Shown here in pieces: positions 12,101 to 23,741 of a stretch of DNA of 64,000 bases. The notes beneath the pieces were generated by a model. That model was not told the DNA's origin. It searched no databases and saw only the letters and a program-made list of their open reading frames with translations. This DNA is from Ctena decussata. Taxonomy: Eukaryota > Mollusca > Bivalvia > Lucinida > Lucinidae. Each line of letters opens with the position of its first letter. Position 1 is the first letter of the stretch. The translations under genes and the position numbers were made by a program. The stretch is from NCBI GenBank assembly GCA_963989385.1, contig OZ022500.1, positions 18,924,460 through 18,988,459 on the forward strand, read 5' to 3'.

Positions 12101-12772
12101 CAGGCCAAGTTTGAAACTGGGTCATGTCAGGTCAAAAACTAGGTCACTAGGTCAAATCTTAGAAAAACTTTGTGCACACCTAAGAGTTCACAGTTTTGAT
12201 CCAATCTTCATGAAACTTTGTCAGAATGTTTATCTCCCTAAAATCTAGGTCAAGTATGAAACTGGGTCATGTCGGGTCAAAAGCTAGGTCACTAGGTCAA
12301 ATCTATATTAAGTTATGCTGCAAGAATCAGAACTAACATTGCAATGATGCCAGCCACAAACTCCTTGGAATTCATTAGTTTCATCACAGTGAGATAATGA
12401 TACTACCATTCTATCATCTGTGTTTGCCTAGTTCAGTCTAGTTCAAATCCATCAACATGAACAGGAACTTTTCGGAGAAGCGACTCTGCCATTTTCAGCT
12501 CACCTGAGCCTTACAGTATTGGTGTTAGCTGCCTCTGTCATCCGTCCATACCATTTTCAAACATCTCTGAAACCACTGGGCAGACTAAACTCGAATTTCA
12601 TATGGAGCCTGCATATGGGTCAAAGGATTGAAAGTTCTTCAAATGATATTGGTCACATGACCAAGGTGGCCGCCATTCCCATGTATGGTAAAACTCTTTT
12701 ATATCTTCACCAGAGCCAGTGAACTGATTAATGCTCAGGTGAGCGATTCAGGGCCACCATGGCCCTCTTGTT
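9174..12772 (-). mobile_element. Element with tandem-repeat core and Helitron-like terminus
   Basis: In minus orientation the element begins AACAAGAGGGCCATGGTGG (12772) and closes with a hairpin (AGCACTTCGTGCT) then CAGGTGAGCTAA and a short A run (9169-9175). The core (9286-12305) is a tandem array. Terminal hairpin plus CTRR is a Helitron-type 3' signature, and fixed ends around a tandem core recall the pearl-type elements described in bivalves. No Rep/helicase gene is present, so it would be non-autonomous. The class assignment is inference. Confidence 0.7.
9286..12305. repeat. 145-bp tandem repeat in 290-bp dimer order, about 21 units
   Basis: GTGTACGCTCTAGA recurs at 9286, 9431, 9576, 9721, 9866 and 10011, exactly 145 bp apart. 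Units share AACTAGGTCACTAGGTCAAA. Two types alternate: one with TTTCATCCAAAGTTCATGAA and TATCCTCACAATATCTAG, the other with CTTTCTGAAACTTTG and CATGAATTCTAGG. The alternation holds to about 11.4 kb, after which units drift. Confidence 0.93.
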
Positions 12773-12913
12773 AGGAAAATCTTGACAGATCGGAGGATGG
12801 GAAATAGAATCAACATCACGCTTCAGTCGCACTTTCTATCATTTGTGAATGATAAAAGCTTGCCAACTGAGTTTGTGCGTCTTTTTGCATGGCGTTGCAA
12901 ATAAACAGCTTAC

Positions 12914-13078
12914 TTGATTTAACGAAGACAGTGTTGATTCATGGAATCCATATTGTACAGAGAAGGAAGAAACGCCAATAGTTCTGCCGTCTAGAGGACT
13001 TGTCGCTCTATACATATTACCCTTGGGCCAGTTAAAAATTTGAATTCCTTCAATTTGATGTGGCATGCTGAAATCCAT
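12914..13078 (-). CDS. Exon 11: F5/8 type C domain, middle third
   Basis: This 165-nt exon is phase 0-0, with acceptor GTTAATATTTCAG and donor CAA|GTAAGC. It encodes 55 residues: MDFSMPHQIEGIQIFNWPKG corresponds to the LQVDLG...VxGVxTQG strand of F5/8C domains, and VSSFSVQYGFHESTL to the V.SFxVxYSxDG strand. It joins PFLQ of exon 10 in phase 0 and hands over in phase 0 to exon 12. Its first codon is ATG, but that is internal to the domain rather than a start. Confidence 0.86.
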
Positions 13079-13091
13079 CTGAAATATTAAC

Positions 13092-13297
13092 ACAGAGCCC
13101 TAGATAAAAGGGAGTATTTTGTGATAATTAGGGATAATTTTTGTTAATTCTTGATAAAAACATATGTTGTGACCCCTCATATGAACCGTCTCGACGAGAC
13201 GGTTCAAATGAGGGGTCACAACACATGGTTTCAATGAGAAATTAAGAAAATTATCCCTCAATTGTCATCAAATACCCCTCTTATCTAGAGCTCTGTT
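13092..13297. mobile_element. Hairpin element with AGAGC...TAGATAA ends
   Basis: It begins CAGAGCCCTAGATAAAAGGG and ends CTTATCTAGAGCTCTG. The near-perfect core GACCCCTCATATGAACCGTC folds on itself around GTCTCGACGAGAC (13191). It begins 14 bp from exon 11's acceptor. Confidence 0.75.
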
Positions 13298-15192
13298 AAC
13301 ATGACATAAAAGCTGCATAAATTCTACAATATTATTTATTCAACATAGAAAATGACTTGGTTAAATACTTAAAGAAACACTTTAGTTACTCAAAAGTATA
13401 TTTACTTTGGTACACGAAAAATGGTATCATTGATGTATACCTTACTCAATTTTCGTTCGCATTTTAAGCATCTGGTCGTATTGCTACCGCTGATGATGTG
13501 TACACCTCGCCAAAAGTTTAGCATATTTAAGTTCTATTGTACCTTTGTTACAAATTCTGCAGAAAATTTGCAAACTATTGAACAACGTTTTGATTAATGA
13601 ATTTGGAAAGATGCATTCCAAAGCATTTACCTGATGATAGTTGTGTCCCAAGTTATCAGGTTGAAGAAGTTTTGCGGGTTGACTTTTTATGGTAAAATAA
13701 TATTTTTAGTTTCTTCTATTTTCTGCATATAAAAATGTCATTCTGGTAAAAATTGGCTCACGTCAGACAGGAGACCACGGAACAAGTAAGCTACACATAA
13801 AATTAAAAGTGCCAGTTTCAAAGGCCGACAAAATATGATAAGAATGCATAGGAAAATACAACGCGTCAGTCCACTACTGCAACATGACGTTGTTGGAGCA
13901 GGTTCAGAAACGTTCCGTTATCTCAAAATATTAAAAAGACAGACAATGAAAGTCGTTTCTTCATAGACGTCGGCTCAGTTGATCCTAGTCACAAAATTTA
14001 TCTTAACGGTACCTGTCAGCTACATTATCAACGACTTCCGCGGCGGTCACATTGTTAGCGCGAGGTTGACAGAGTACAGCGAGACTCTGACGTCACAAAT
14101 CTTGTTACCGCGACTCTAGCTGAGCGGTTTTAATACCGTTATAATTGGGTCAAAAGAAATCAGTTTTTCGGCGGAATATTTTATCTGACAGTTGACCGTA
14201 ACAGATTACCATCGCCTTTAGAAGGACGTTGGTTGCAGTAGATACTTGACTTGTAGTACATTGTTAATGATTAAAAAGACAAGTATTGACAAAAGTTTCT
14301 TTTACATGTATACCTGATTTAGAGATTACTAGACCAGAACCAATGTGGCAAATTACGACCTAACATGTTGTCTACAGGCTATGGTAATTTGGTGGAAAAA
14401 GTAAAATTGATGGTGTTTTGGACACAGTTTTGTTAAGGATCAAATTTGTACTTTAATTAATTATCGTAGTCCTAACTTTTGTCGCTGTGTATCCAAACAG
14501 CTGCAGGGTTTCAAAAATCAAGTGTGGAGGTGTTTTCAATGTACATTACTGCTTCGGATAAGATCAATATCCAGATGATTTTTTACTTGTAAGAAGTCCC
14601 CCTTTTCCATTATTTCTGCTTCTAACTTCATAAATTATTATGCTTAACTTTTGACCAGGAGTATGTTTCGTGGTGAATGATTTTGTATTGTCTTTTTCCC
14701 ACATGGTGTCTTAGGTGGGATCTGGGACTGAATTGTGTCAGTTCCTGGAAATGTTCCTGATTACTTTTGTCGGTAATGAATGATTTTATCATTCAATATT
14801 GATCTTGATTGCTGAATTGTGAGTGTACATACAGATATGTTTCTTTTGAAAGGTAATGTCCCTGAGCAATTATCAAAAATGTATTTTCACATGTTGAGAT
14901 AATTTTAAATTGTCGGCGTATGTTTATTGGTATCAGTTCCTTGAATCAAACTCGGCATACTAGCCAAAGGTTTGCAAATGCAAATGACATTAATTTATGG
15001 TACATATGGCACACCTAAATTGTACCAATTGCCTTTGCTTAACCATGAACAAAATGAAATTATAGTAATAATAATGTATGCTAGTACATGATGATTCTTG
15101 TACTTTACAAGCCGCACAATCGCTCATGCGTTTTCAAAATTAAGGTGTATATTAAGATTTGCACAAACATTCCAAAGGAGGTAATTTGAATA

Positions 15193-16230
15193 GGGTCAAT
15201 TAAGGTAAACCCGGACAGAAGGAAAACCCGGACACTCACTGGTTTTCCACTAGTAAAGAGTTTAATTTACATGCTTTCAGTGATTTCTTTTTCTGCCCAG
15301 TTTTCCCATTTACTTCTCATTTAAATGTTTTTATTGTAAGATTATATGAACACTTATTATTTTTCTACAGCCTCCGAATCTAGTCCTTTGCAAGTCTGTT
15401 TAAGTTTTCAGGGCAACACATTCAAACTTAGCTGCAAGCGATGGTGAACCAGGTCCCTGCATGATTCATGACAAATGTAAATGTTACTTTAAATTATATA
15501 GAGTTTTGTTTCTAACTAGTGCAGGTATAATATAAGTTTCATAATCTATGTTAATTTATTGAATAAGATAAATATTGGACAATATTTTATCAAAATTGTG
15601 ACATGTCCGGGTTTACCTTTCGCCAAAATGCAGTGTAAGGTAAACCCGGACATCGACTATTTTGGGGCATTATATGATGAAAAGATATTAAATAAGAAAT
15701 GTTTTAATGTTTGAAATTAGAAATACAATATTTATGCATTCTACTTTGCAGTTAAAATATGACACTTAGTTATACAACGATAATAAGTTTTATATGGTAT
15801 AGTTTGAATGGTGACCCGTAGCAGACTGAATGAAGGTACCACCCAAAACTTTTTAATTGATGATTAAACATTATTTAATGAAAGTTATGTCTTATACTAT
15901 ATTAGTCCCACCATGAAATATATTACAATTACTAAATTTAGTGAATCTGCGTGCTAAAGATTTAGTGAGGCGATATATTTAACAAAGAATCAACTGTCCG
16001 GGTTTACCTTCTCCGTGTCCGGGTTTGCCTTACTCAACGGTTTGGCTCTTTAAATGACTGATTTGTCATAAAAATGCTAGTAACCAATCAAAAGATGACA
16101 GAAAATAGCTCAACTGAGATGCCTCTGGCCTTACGGAATACCGAAACAGTGTTTCAGGGTCAAATAAAGCACTGGCAATACGAATCGTGGCGACCCTGCA
16201 AAAACTGCCCGGGTTTACCTTCATTGACCC
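15193..16230. mobile_element. TA-flanked DNA element with multiple TAAACCCGG subterminal repeats
   Basis: Inverted ends GGGTCAATTAAGGTAAACCC and its near-mirror (GGGTTTACCTTCATTGACCC) are flanked by TA on both sides (15191-15192, 16231-16232). The GTAAACCCGGACA word, exact or nearly so, recurs at about 15206, 15226, 15605, 15641, 15994, 16016 and 16206 in both orientations. No transposase frame. TA duplication fits Tc1/mariner-type insertion. Confidence 0.78.
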
Positions 16231-16636
16231 TACTCCAATAATAAAATAAACTAGAAAAGAGCCTGCGCAAGCGCGGAAATATTTCATGATGGTCAAGTTT
16301 ATATAAAAAAGCGAGTTTAAATTTTTCAATGTAAATGGCCTTAGGCCCAGGTGAAGATATGACCTTTACCATGAATACTCACTAAAGCTTCATTTACCTA
16401 ATTAGTTGTCTGCATCTACAAACTTTCAGGTAGCAGACTGCATTGTTTCTTAAAAAAATCAACTTTTTTCACTTTCTTTCCTGTAGAAAAACCTAAGTGA
16501 CTCAAAAGTTGACCTTGCCGTAAAACAGATCAAGGTCATCCCAGGGTCATCATTTATATAAATTTTGTTGAGCTTTTGAGTCCTTGATACGACATGCTAA
16601 GTTTCAAGACCATAGGATTTGTGGTTCTGGGGGAGA

Positions 16637-16903
16637 ATTGGTTGATTTGATGCTTAACGTCCACGGTAAACAGCTAAGGTCATGTCGGGACGGTCAGTTA
16701 ACCTAACCACACTATTCCTGGCTGGCTTAGACCTCCTAAGCGGTTAACCAGTACTAAGTGCACATACTTTCGCCAGTAACTGACAACTGCCCTTCTTGAA
16801 TCAGCGGAAGGAGAAACGAAAGTATGTGGCCAGACCGGATTTCGAACCCAGGACCTCTGACTTATGAGTCAGGTGCCCTACCGATTGCGCTACGCGGCCC
16901 GGC
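16637..16903 (-). mobile_element. tRNA-derived SINE with perfect 16-bp target duplication
   Basis: GTGGTTCTGGGGGAGA lies directly on both sides (16621-16636, 16904-16919). In minus orientation the head (16900-16828) is tRNA-like: A box TAGCGCAATCGG, an anticodon-arm-like CTGACTCATAAGTCAG, and B box GGTTCGAAATCC. It is followed by an unrelated body of about 190 bp ending in CATCAAATCAAC. The anticodon loop geometry is off and the acceptor stem is mismatched, so it is not a working tRNA gene. Confidence 0.88.
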
Positions 16904-17855
16904 GTGGTTCTGGGGGAGATTTTTGATTTTTTTTACCATAATAAATGTTTGCCATCTTGGTTATGTGACCTGTCCTGGGTATTTTTTTTCTGGACAAATT
17001 GGGTCCTGGAACGTTTTTGGGGAAAATACTCAAGCCCTCTTAAGACTAAATGCTTATTTAGCTTCGTTGAATCATTGAAATTGATTTGTCTGCTTCGCTG
17101 GAAAAAATGCCCTTTCTTACCTGGCGCATGTGTGTTAACCTTAGACATTTTTAATTTTTGTCTTTTCGAAAGTTCAGTTCAGTTTGAATTCTCCTAACGA
17201 CGTTACCCAAGTGGCTCAGCGGTACGTAACCATAGCCACACACACTTGGCGCCGTGTGTACGTCCAACTTTTCGAAAGACCATGTGCGTTGAGCTTTATT
17301 CGTCAATGGGCGAGTTCGATTGGCTACTCGTATTGACTATCGTTCTGGAAGAAAATGGGTCGTTTCGAGCCAGGGCCGTCGGGACTATGACCATTTAGTT
17401 CTTCATCCGTTTAGACATATGAGCAAAAATACAAAAATAAATCGTTATTTATGGGGAATGACGTACGTTCATGGGTCGGATTTTTGCATTAGAACCTGCT
17501 AAATTTGGACTTGCTAAGCAGCGCGCCGATATAACGACGCAGAGCCGAAACTACCGGATTAATTTAAAACGTGTATTCGAGTACACGATAATTTCACTCG
17601 AACGCACCCATTGTTGACAAAAAAAATCGACCAATAGTCGAAGTTTCTAGAAAAATACTTGGGAGAATTTAAAATGAAAGACGGATTTAATTCCCAAATT
17701 CTTTAAATCTACGTGAAACTAAAACACACGCTAACCGAAATTATCAATGATAGCAATATGCGAAAGAACCAGTGTAGAAATTACGCTTGAAAATGCCACC
17801 AATTTTGCAGTTTATGCGTTACTTCGTTTATTTAGTATTATAGATACAGACAAAT

Positions 17856-18090
17856 GAGCCGCGACACGAGAAAACGTACAATGTTGTTTTACGCCAGCGC
17901 AGACTCAGATCAGCCTGGGCATCCGCCTAGTCCCCTAAGACTCTTCGCTAAGCGCTTAAAGGGTAGCTAAGGGTCTAAGCTACCTCCATGCGGACAGTGA
18001 AGACTCTGATCAGACTGGGTGGATGCCCAGGCTGATCTGAGTCTGCGATGGACGCACAACCACATTGTTGGTTTTGTCGTGTCGCGGCTC
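17856..18090. mobile_element. Hairpin MITE, copy 4
   Basis: Full copy with AAAT duplication on both sides (17852-17855, 18091-18094). It lies just outside the 4.5-kb TTAA-flanked element. Confidence 0.92.
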
Positions 18091-19344
18091 AAATATTTCT
18101 TGAAGCCAGAGTACAGATTTCATGCTTTTATGATAAAAGACTTATTTTCTTCTGAAATGGCATGACATTAAACCAGTTAAGGTTGAACCATACTTTAACT
18201 CGATTTTTAAAATAATCAGTTTTTGATCATGAACAAAGCATTTCATAAATTTTCAAACATATCTGCATGCGAAACTGAAATTATATTTTGGAAATGTTGT
18301 AATGCGTAATCAGGTGTGACGTCTGAAAACGTGACGGTTTTGCAGTTTTGACGCCAGAAGCAGGGTGCAGAAAACGCATCATTTTTGACGATTCAGACAT
18401 TAATATTTTAGGTAGAAAATCAAATTTTATTTAAAACGTACAAATATCCTGAGCTCTTCAAAGCTTTATGAAAGAAGTCTAACTTTGCTTCAATGTTACT
18501 ATTTTATTACAGCAAAACACTTATTTCTCAAATTTCAAAAAATACTAAAAATCTTGGTTTGACATCGAATTTCGAAAAATCGGCTCGTTAAAAAATGACA
18601 AAGTTTTAATATTGTGTTCAGTAAATAACCTTTTGTGGAACAATACAATGACAGTTAGCGGTTTACCATTTCGTTTTTTAGACATTGACGTTAACTTTAC
18701 CCCACCCCCATGAAATACAGTAACGCAAGACTGGTGATGGTACGTCTTATTTGACGTCATTGGTGTTTAAAGTTAACGTCTACTTTTCCAAAATTAATGC
18801 ACAGAAGTTTATAATGCATCAATAAATGTAGACTTGGATACTTCATAATTCCTAACTAATATTTATGCCTGAAATGAACAATGTAAGTTACATCTCAAGA
18901 GAAAAAAATCATTATGTAGCTGCATTGCAGTTAATTCAATCATATAAATTTCACAAAAAGGAGCAAAATTCCGATAAAACATTAGTTTGTTTTTCTGCAA
19001 CTCGAACATATAAATTTCTCATTTATTTAGGCACTTAACTATACAGCCTCTTATTCTTATACAAAACAATTTGGCAGCGAGATAATTCTTATGTACGGTG
19101 CACTATTCTGAATGACACCTGATGCGCTCTCTAAATAATCTGGAAAGACAACATTTGGAAATGGATCAGATAAAGTCTGAAAAAAGCAGACTCGGTTTAG
19201 TTGCATATGTTCATGACAGATATGACATCAGTTCAGTTTGACTGTTATGTGAAGAAATAATTGATTGATTCGATGGTGGTTCGCAATCTCTTGGTAAGTC
19301 TGATTCCGGCCTGACGTTAATCACTCAGCAACAATTTGATTCCA

Positions 19345-20065
19345 TTGTCCCTGTGCTGTGAAGATCAAGCTAATGACAAACAGTGCCAGCGGAATCCAGA
19401 GGGAGATTATGGTAAAAGGACAGAAGCTTGGAACAGTTACAACCTTCAAGTAGCTTGAAGCAATTGTCCCAGATGAAGGCTCAAAACCGGAGGCTCTCTC
19501 AAGGATTGCACAAGCCACTGCAGCTCTGACAAAGCTGAAGCCAATATGGAGAGATAGCAACATACATTGTATCTTTTGGATCAAAGGTGAAACTGATGCG
19601 CTCTCTTGTCATATCCATTTTTTCTGTATGCCTGTGAGCCATGAACCTTGACAGAAGGGTTAGAGAAAAGAACGCAGGCCTTTGAGATGAGATGCCACCG
19701 AAGGTTACTGAACATTTCGTACAAGGACCCTATAATCAATGAGGAGGTTCGCAGAAAGATCCAAGCAGCCATTGGAGAATATGGTCAACTCCTGACCTTG
19801 GTCAAGAAACGGAAACTGAGGTGGTTTGGCCACGTCTCAACGTCTTCTGGTTTAGCGAAGACAATTCTGCAGGGCACAGTGAAGGAAAGAGAAGAAGAGG
19901 TAGACAGAAGAGATGGGAAGACAATATTAAGGAGTGGACAGAGTTGGATTTTGCTATCTCAACTAGGGCAGCTGAAGACAGGACTAGGTGGAAAGAGATT
20001 ATTGTAGTGTCATCTGTAGTTCCCCGACGACCTCACAAGACTATGGGTTAGACTAGACTAGACTA
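19345..20065 (+). pseudogene. 5'-truncated RTE-like LINE fragment
   Basis: It matches the C-terminal quarter of the LINE at 30245-33460: ITNSADGIQ-equivalent DNA at the start, then AFEMRCHRRLLNISYKD, KKRKLRWFGHVS and KTILQGTVK. It is shifted after residue 80 and ends at TATGGGTTAGACTAGACTAG, a short TAGAC tandem tail. 5' truncation with a microsatellite-like tail is usual for RTE-type elements. Confidence 0.85.
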
Positions 20066-20890
20066 TGCTAGTCCCCGTCTCGTTGAAGTAAGGTCCAATG
20101 TCGGTATTGGACATCCATGAGCCTGCTAATATGCATGGTTCATCCTAAAATCTGCTGACATATTTTAGAGGTCCGAGCCCATTTACATGCTGCAACCGGT
20201 AACACTGTGGGCTTGGCGGCGGCTTGTTATGCTAGCGGTCTTGGTTTGTATCCTGCTACCGTTTACAAGGTTCCACTGCACATAGCCTTTGACTATCAGC
20301 CCTCTATATGACCAATACGCATGAAATTACATGTATATTAGAGGGGCTATAAAACCGCAAGTTTTGTTTACGTTTTATACCACATTTGCTACCTTTTTGA
20401 TCTCATCTGCAACTATCAGCTATCATACAATACTCAGCGCATATCTAGCGGTAAGCTGTTTTTCAGCTACACCGAATATCTCTGCATATGCGGATGGAGC
20501 TTCGAAAAACAAATCTTTATAAATAAGAGTAATAATAAGAATAATAGCAAATAAAAACAACAAAAAAAAAACAGAAATGTACGTACTCCGCACGAACTAG
20601 CAGCTTCATGAAAATGAGGCCAGAAATCGTTATAAAGCAGTCAGATCAGGCTTTTGATCGAACATTTCTGGCGGATTTTAGGGTTCACACGGTAGCGTCC
20701 ACAGACAGGTCGCATAAACAATCCTTTGTTGTTTTCTTTGAATAAAAGAAAGGAAAACGGAAGAAACGCCAAATGCGTTTCAGATGCTTTAAAGTTTCTT
20801 CATTTTCACCACACGTATGGATGCTCGCAAATTGATATTTCCCAAGGGTAGGGCGAATCGCTGAACTGCTCTTGCTCCATTTAAATTCTT

Positions 20891-21128
20891 GATTGATTGT
20901 TTTGGGTTAAACGGCCCTTTGAGACAGTATTTCAGTCAATATTGGGCCGTCTACCAGAGAGCGGGAGAAATACGAGAAATAATAGATGAGAAAAAAAATG
21001 TCCAAACAACCCCTACCCGCACTTACTGCTAGCACAGTAGGCCCTGTCCGCACAATGTTCCAAATCAGTTTCACGCCCCGGCACTGCTAGTTAAACACAG
21101 CACCATCGCACCACCCGACCACCCCTCT
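20891..21128 (-). mobile_element. SINE-like insertion
   Basis: Near-identical 12-bp flanks ATTTAAATTCTT (20879-20890) and ATTTAGATTCTT (21129-21140). Minus orientation ends in ACTGAAATACTG...GTTTAACCCAAAACAATC, a 3' part shared by many molluscan SINEs and related to the 3' part of the SINE at 45591. The tRNA-like head is degenerate. Confidence 0.65.
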
Positions 21129-23304
21129 ATTTAGATTCTTCCAAAGTTTGAGAATAGTAGGCTGGGGGAAGACGCCATGACAAACGTCTTTCTTCAGGTT
21201 GGGTATGGACGTCTGTTCTCTCAGTAAGTGCGAAAATGCCTTGTTTGGATATTTTGTACTCTCTTCTGCCATTTTTCCTCTCTCGGGAGGACGACTCGAT
21301 ATAAACTGAAATACTGTCGTATAGGGTCATTAAACTCAACCAAAACAACAAACATATCATAAAGGTTAAAATGAGACCAACGTGAAAGACATGGATTTTT
21401 AAGGAGTCCAGAAATAAATTAGGCTATATTAAGGATAAGCATACAAGAGAGAAACATTTCAAGTAAGTCCATAAACCAAAGTAAGGTAGCGCTTATAAAG
21501 CCATTGTTAGATCGTGGCACGCAGAGCAATTAGAAACGTCGTCATTAGCAACGTCAGCATTTCTGTCGAAATCGTGAACTAATTCAGTTGTTAGGTGTAC
21601 TGTGGTATGAAAACTTTTTCGGTGACCTACTATTTTTTGCAGCGAGTCACACAGTGGAAGTTTTTGAAGAAAAAAAAGTGCTTTGTTTTCTCATAATGAA
21701 GGGTCTTATCTCAGACAGACGTGCAAAAAGTTTACTACCATAGAATGTCTTAATAACGTCGGCAGCAAAATAAGATAAAATCGACGTGTTTTGAAGTCAC
21801 ATATTTTGAAAACAACATCGATAAGCCCCCTTCTTATTACATTTCCTGGAAGAGGGCCTGAAAATGTACAATATAGGGGAGTATGATTAAAATCGTGTGC
21901 TTTGTAAATTCCTCCCACTTCAGCTTAACTGAAAATACGGCTAAAAAAGGCATTTTTCTGCTGAGATCTAATTTGTATTGTTTTATTTCAAGCATTGACC
22001 TTAGTTTAGAACTACAAAATATCCTTATCTACATTCTTTTATGCAATATAAACTTCTTTGTAATAATTTTTGAACAGAAGTCGTTAACTTTAAACACCAA
22101 TGACGTCAAATAAAACGTACCATCACCAGTCTTGGGTTACTGTATTTCATGGGGGTGGGGTAAAGTTAACGCCAATATCTAAAAAATGAAACGGTAAACC
22201 CCTAACTGTCATTGTATTGTTCCACAAAAGGTTATTTACTGAACACAATATTAAAACTTTGTCATTTTTTAACGAGCCGATTTTTCGAAATTCGATGTCA
22301 AACCAAGATTTTTAGTATTTTTAGAAATTTGAGAAATAAGTGTTTTGCTGTAATAAAATAGTAACATTGAAGCAAAGCTAGACTTCTTTCATACAGCTTT
22401 GAAGAGCTCAGGCTGCTCGTGCGTTTTAAATAAAATTTGATTTTCTACCTTAAATATTATTGTCTGAATCGTCAAAAATGATGCGTTTTCTGCATCCTGC
22501 TTCTGGCGTCAAAACTGCAAAACCGTCACGTTTTCAGACGTCACACATGACAACGCATTGCAACATTTCCAAAATATAATTTCAGTTTCGCATGGAGATA
22601 TTTTTGAAAATTTTTAAAATGCTTTGTTCAAGGCCCAAAACGGAAAATTTCAAAAATCGAGTTAAAGTATGGTTCCACCTTAAGTGCAGGTTTTATGCCT
22701 TTTTAATCATTATATGGTTTACAAGGAAAGGGGCATAACTCTAATATTAAAATAAAGTTTTGATTAAAACATTCAGCCTTTGTAAGAAGTTTACAGCCCA
22801 ATATTTACATTCTTGGTGTATTTACTGAAAAGTCCTATAGTAAACCAGTGGAACGAAATGTAGTTTACATTCCAATAATTACATTGAGATACGCGACGCC
22901 AATGACGTAAAAATAAACAATGGCTCTCTACAACATGATTGGACGTCAGCAACGTCCTGACGTCATGCACGCCGTTCTGTTGTTAGCAGAAAAAAACTGC
23001 GTGTACATGTTTCACTGCTTCAATTTTAGCGCTAGTATAAAAATTTTCATGAAGGATTTGATTGAAACGAATGTAAATATAGGCAATGAACTTAATTTTT
23101 CTGAGGTTTATCGAAGTGTAAACTACATTGGGTCACGTGCAAAGTGAATGAACCCCGAAGTGAAATTCATTCCTTAATTATTTGATTATTGTAAATTCAT
23201 TTAGAAATCATATTTCTGCAGAGTAGAACACGGGCCAATTACAAGATGAATTGAGTGTATGCTTTTGGAGATATTAGAAAAGGATTAAAGCGAAATTGTA
23301 TAAC

Positions 23305-23465
23305 CTGCAAAAAGGGTTTAGTGTCGTCTGTCTGAGCACACCATCCTCTTCCATAAGGTCTGGCCTGGTGTGGTGGAAAATCGTGATGGGCGGACGAAGC
23401 AGTCAAGAAATCGTCAAATAGTCCGCCTTCTCTCATCCCTAAAGGTCGGTTGCATCTTGGAGCCA
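23305..23465 (-). CDS. Exon 10: F5/8 type C (discoidin) domain, first third
   Basis: The 161-nt exon starts in phase 1 after acceptor TTTTTCTTTGCAG and ends in phase 0 before GTTATA. It encodes the start of an F5/8 type C domain: CNRPLGMREGG, then LTASSAHH in place of ITASS, an ARPYGRGWCAQ segment and PFLQ at the junction. These match the family's C..PLGM..G.I.D..ITASS...ARL...WCA....WLQV order. The first Cys is expected to pair with the Cys in the last exon of the domain. F5/8C modules bind carbohydrate or phospholipid head groups outside the cell. Identification of the domain is firm. Confidence 0.9.
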
Positions 23466-23513
23466 CTGCAAAGAAAAAGAACCGAAGATATAACGCTACA
23501 ATGGGTATTTACA

Positions 23514-23741
23514 TCAAGGGCGTAGTTACCTATACGCAAATACGCAGGTGCGTATTGAAATTTTGTCGAATTGCATATTTTGCATACTAAAAATTCATAA
23601 ATTTTACAAGATTCCACTACCTTTTCCAAATTACTTGACAAACAGACATACATAAGGGGCTGAAATTCCACACTCCCCGTCAAGGAGTATATAACCTGAT
23701 TGTGCGTATCATTAAATTGCTCTCAGCTACGCCCCTGGACA
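23514..23741. mobile_element. Possible hAT-type MITE
   Basis: It has CAAGGGCGTAGTTAC at the left and CAGCTACGCCCCTGG at the right. CAGGGGCGTAGC is a common terminal sequence of hAT elements. The inverted repeat is short and imperfect and no target duplication is clear. Confidence 0.4.

Larger units (their letters stand above)
1800..12913. other. Intron between exons 11 and 12 (about 11.1 kb)
   Basis: It holds GCAC-ended and CGTCGATGC-rich repeats (2454-3080), a LINE (3905-7985), one MITE (8284-8519) and a tandem-core element (9174-12772). The stretches 3200-3900 and 8532-9170 show no recognisable feature beyond a poly-G run (3841-3853). Confidence 0.6.
18177..22683. mobile_element. TTAA-flanked element with 600-bp inverted arms
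   Basis: Arms 18181-18779 and 22082-22679 are inverted copies of each other with few differences, both starting GGT(T/G)GAACCATACTTTAACT next to TTAA. TTAA duplication is typical of piggyBac and Kolobok-type transposons. The 3.3-kb interior has no transposase frame; it holds a LINE fragment (19345-20065), a SINE (20891-21128) and unassigned sequence (18780-19344, 20066-20878, 21141-22081). Alternatively, these are two solo copies in opposite orientation. Confidence 0.72.
13079..23304. other. Intron between exons 10 and 11 (about 10.2 kb)
   Basis: It contains a hairpin element beside exon 11, a TA-flanked element (15193-16230), a SINE (16637-16903), a MITE (17856-18090) and a 4.5-kb TTAA-flanked element (18177-22683) with a LINE fragment and a SINE inside. 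In 13300-15190 I see nothing firm; a GC-richer patch near 14030-14120 has a TGACGTCAC word. 16920-17850 has a weak tRNA A-box-like word (TGGCTCAGCGG, 17212-17222). Confidence 0.6.

Noticed and set aside
9286..12305. CRISPR-like array
   Set aside because: Units are contiguous 145-bp repeats without unique spacers, in a eukaryotic repeat element.
16828..16900. tRNA-Met gene on the minus strand
   Set aside because: Stem mismatches, an abnormal anticodon loop, and its position as the head of a SINE with target duplications.
17212..17330. SINE starting TGGCTCAGCGG
   Set aside because: The A-box-like word is present, but the B-box candidate is about 110 bp away and no duplication or tail is seen.
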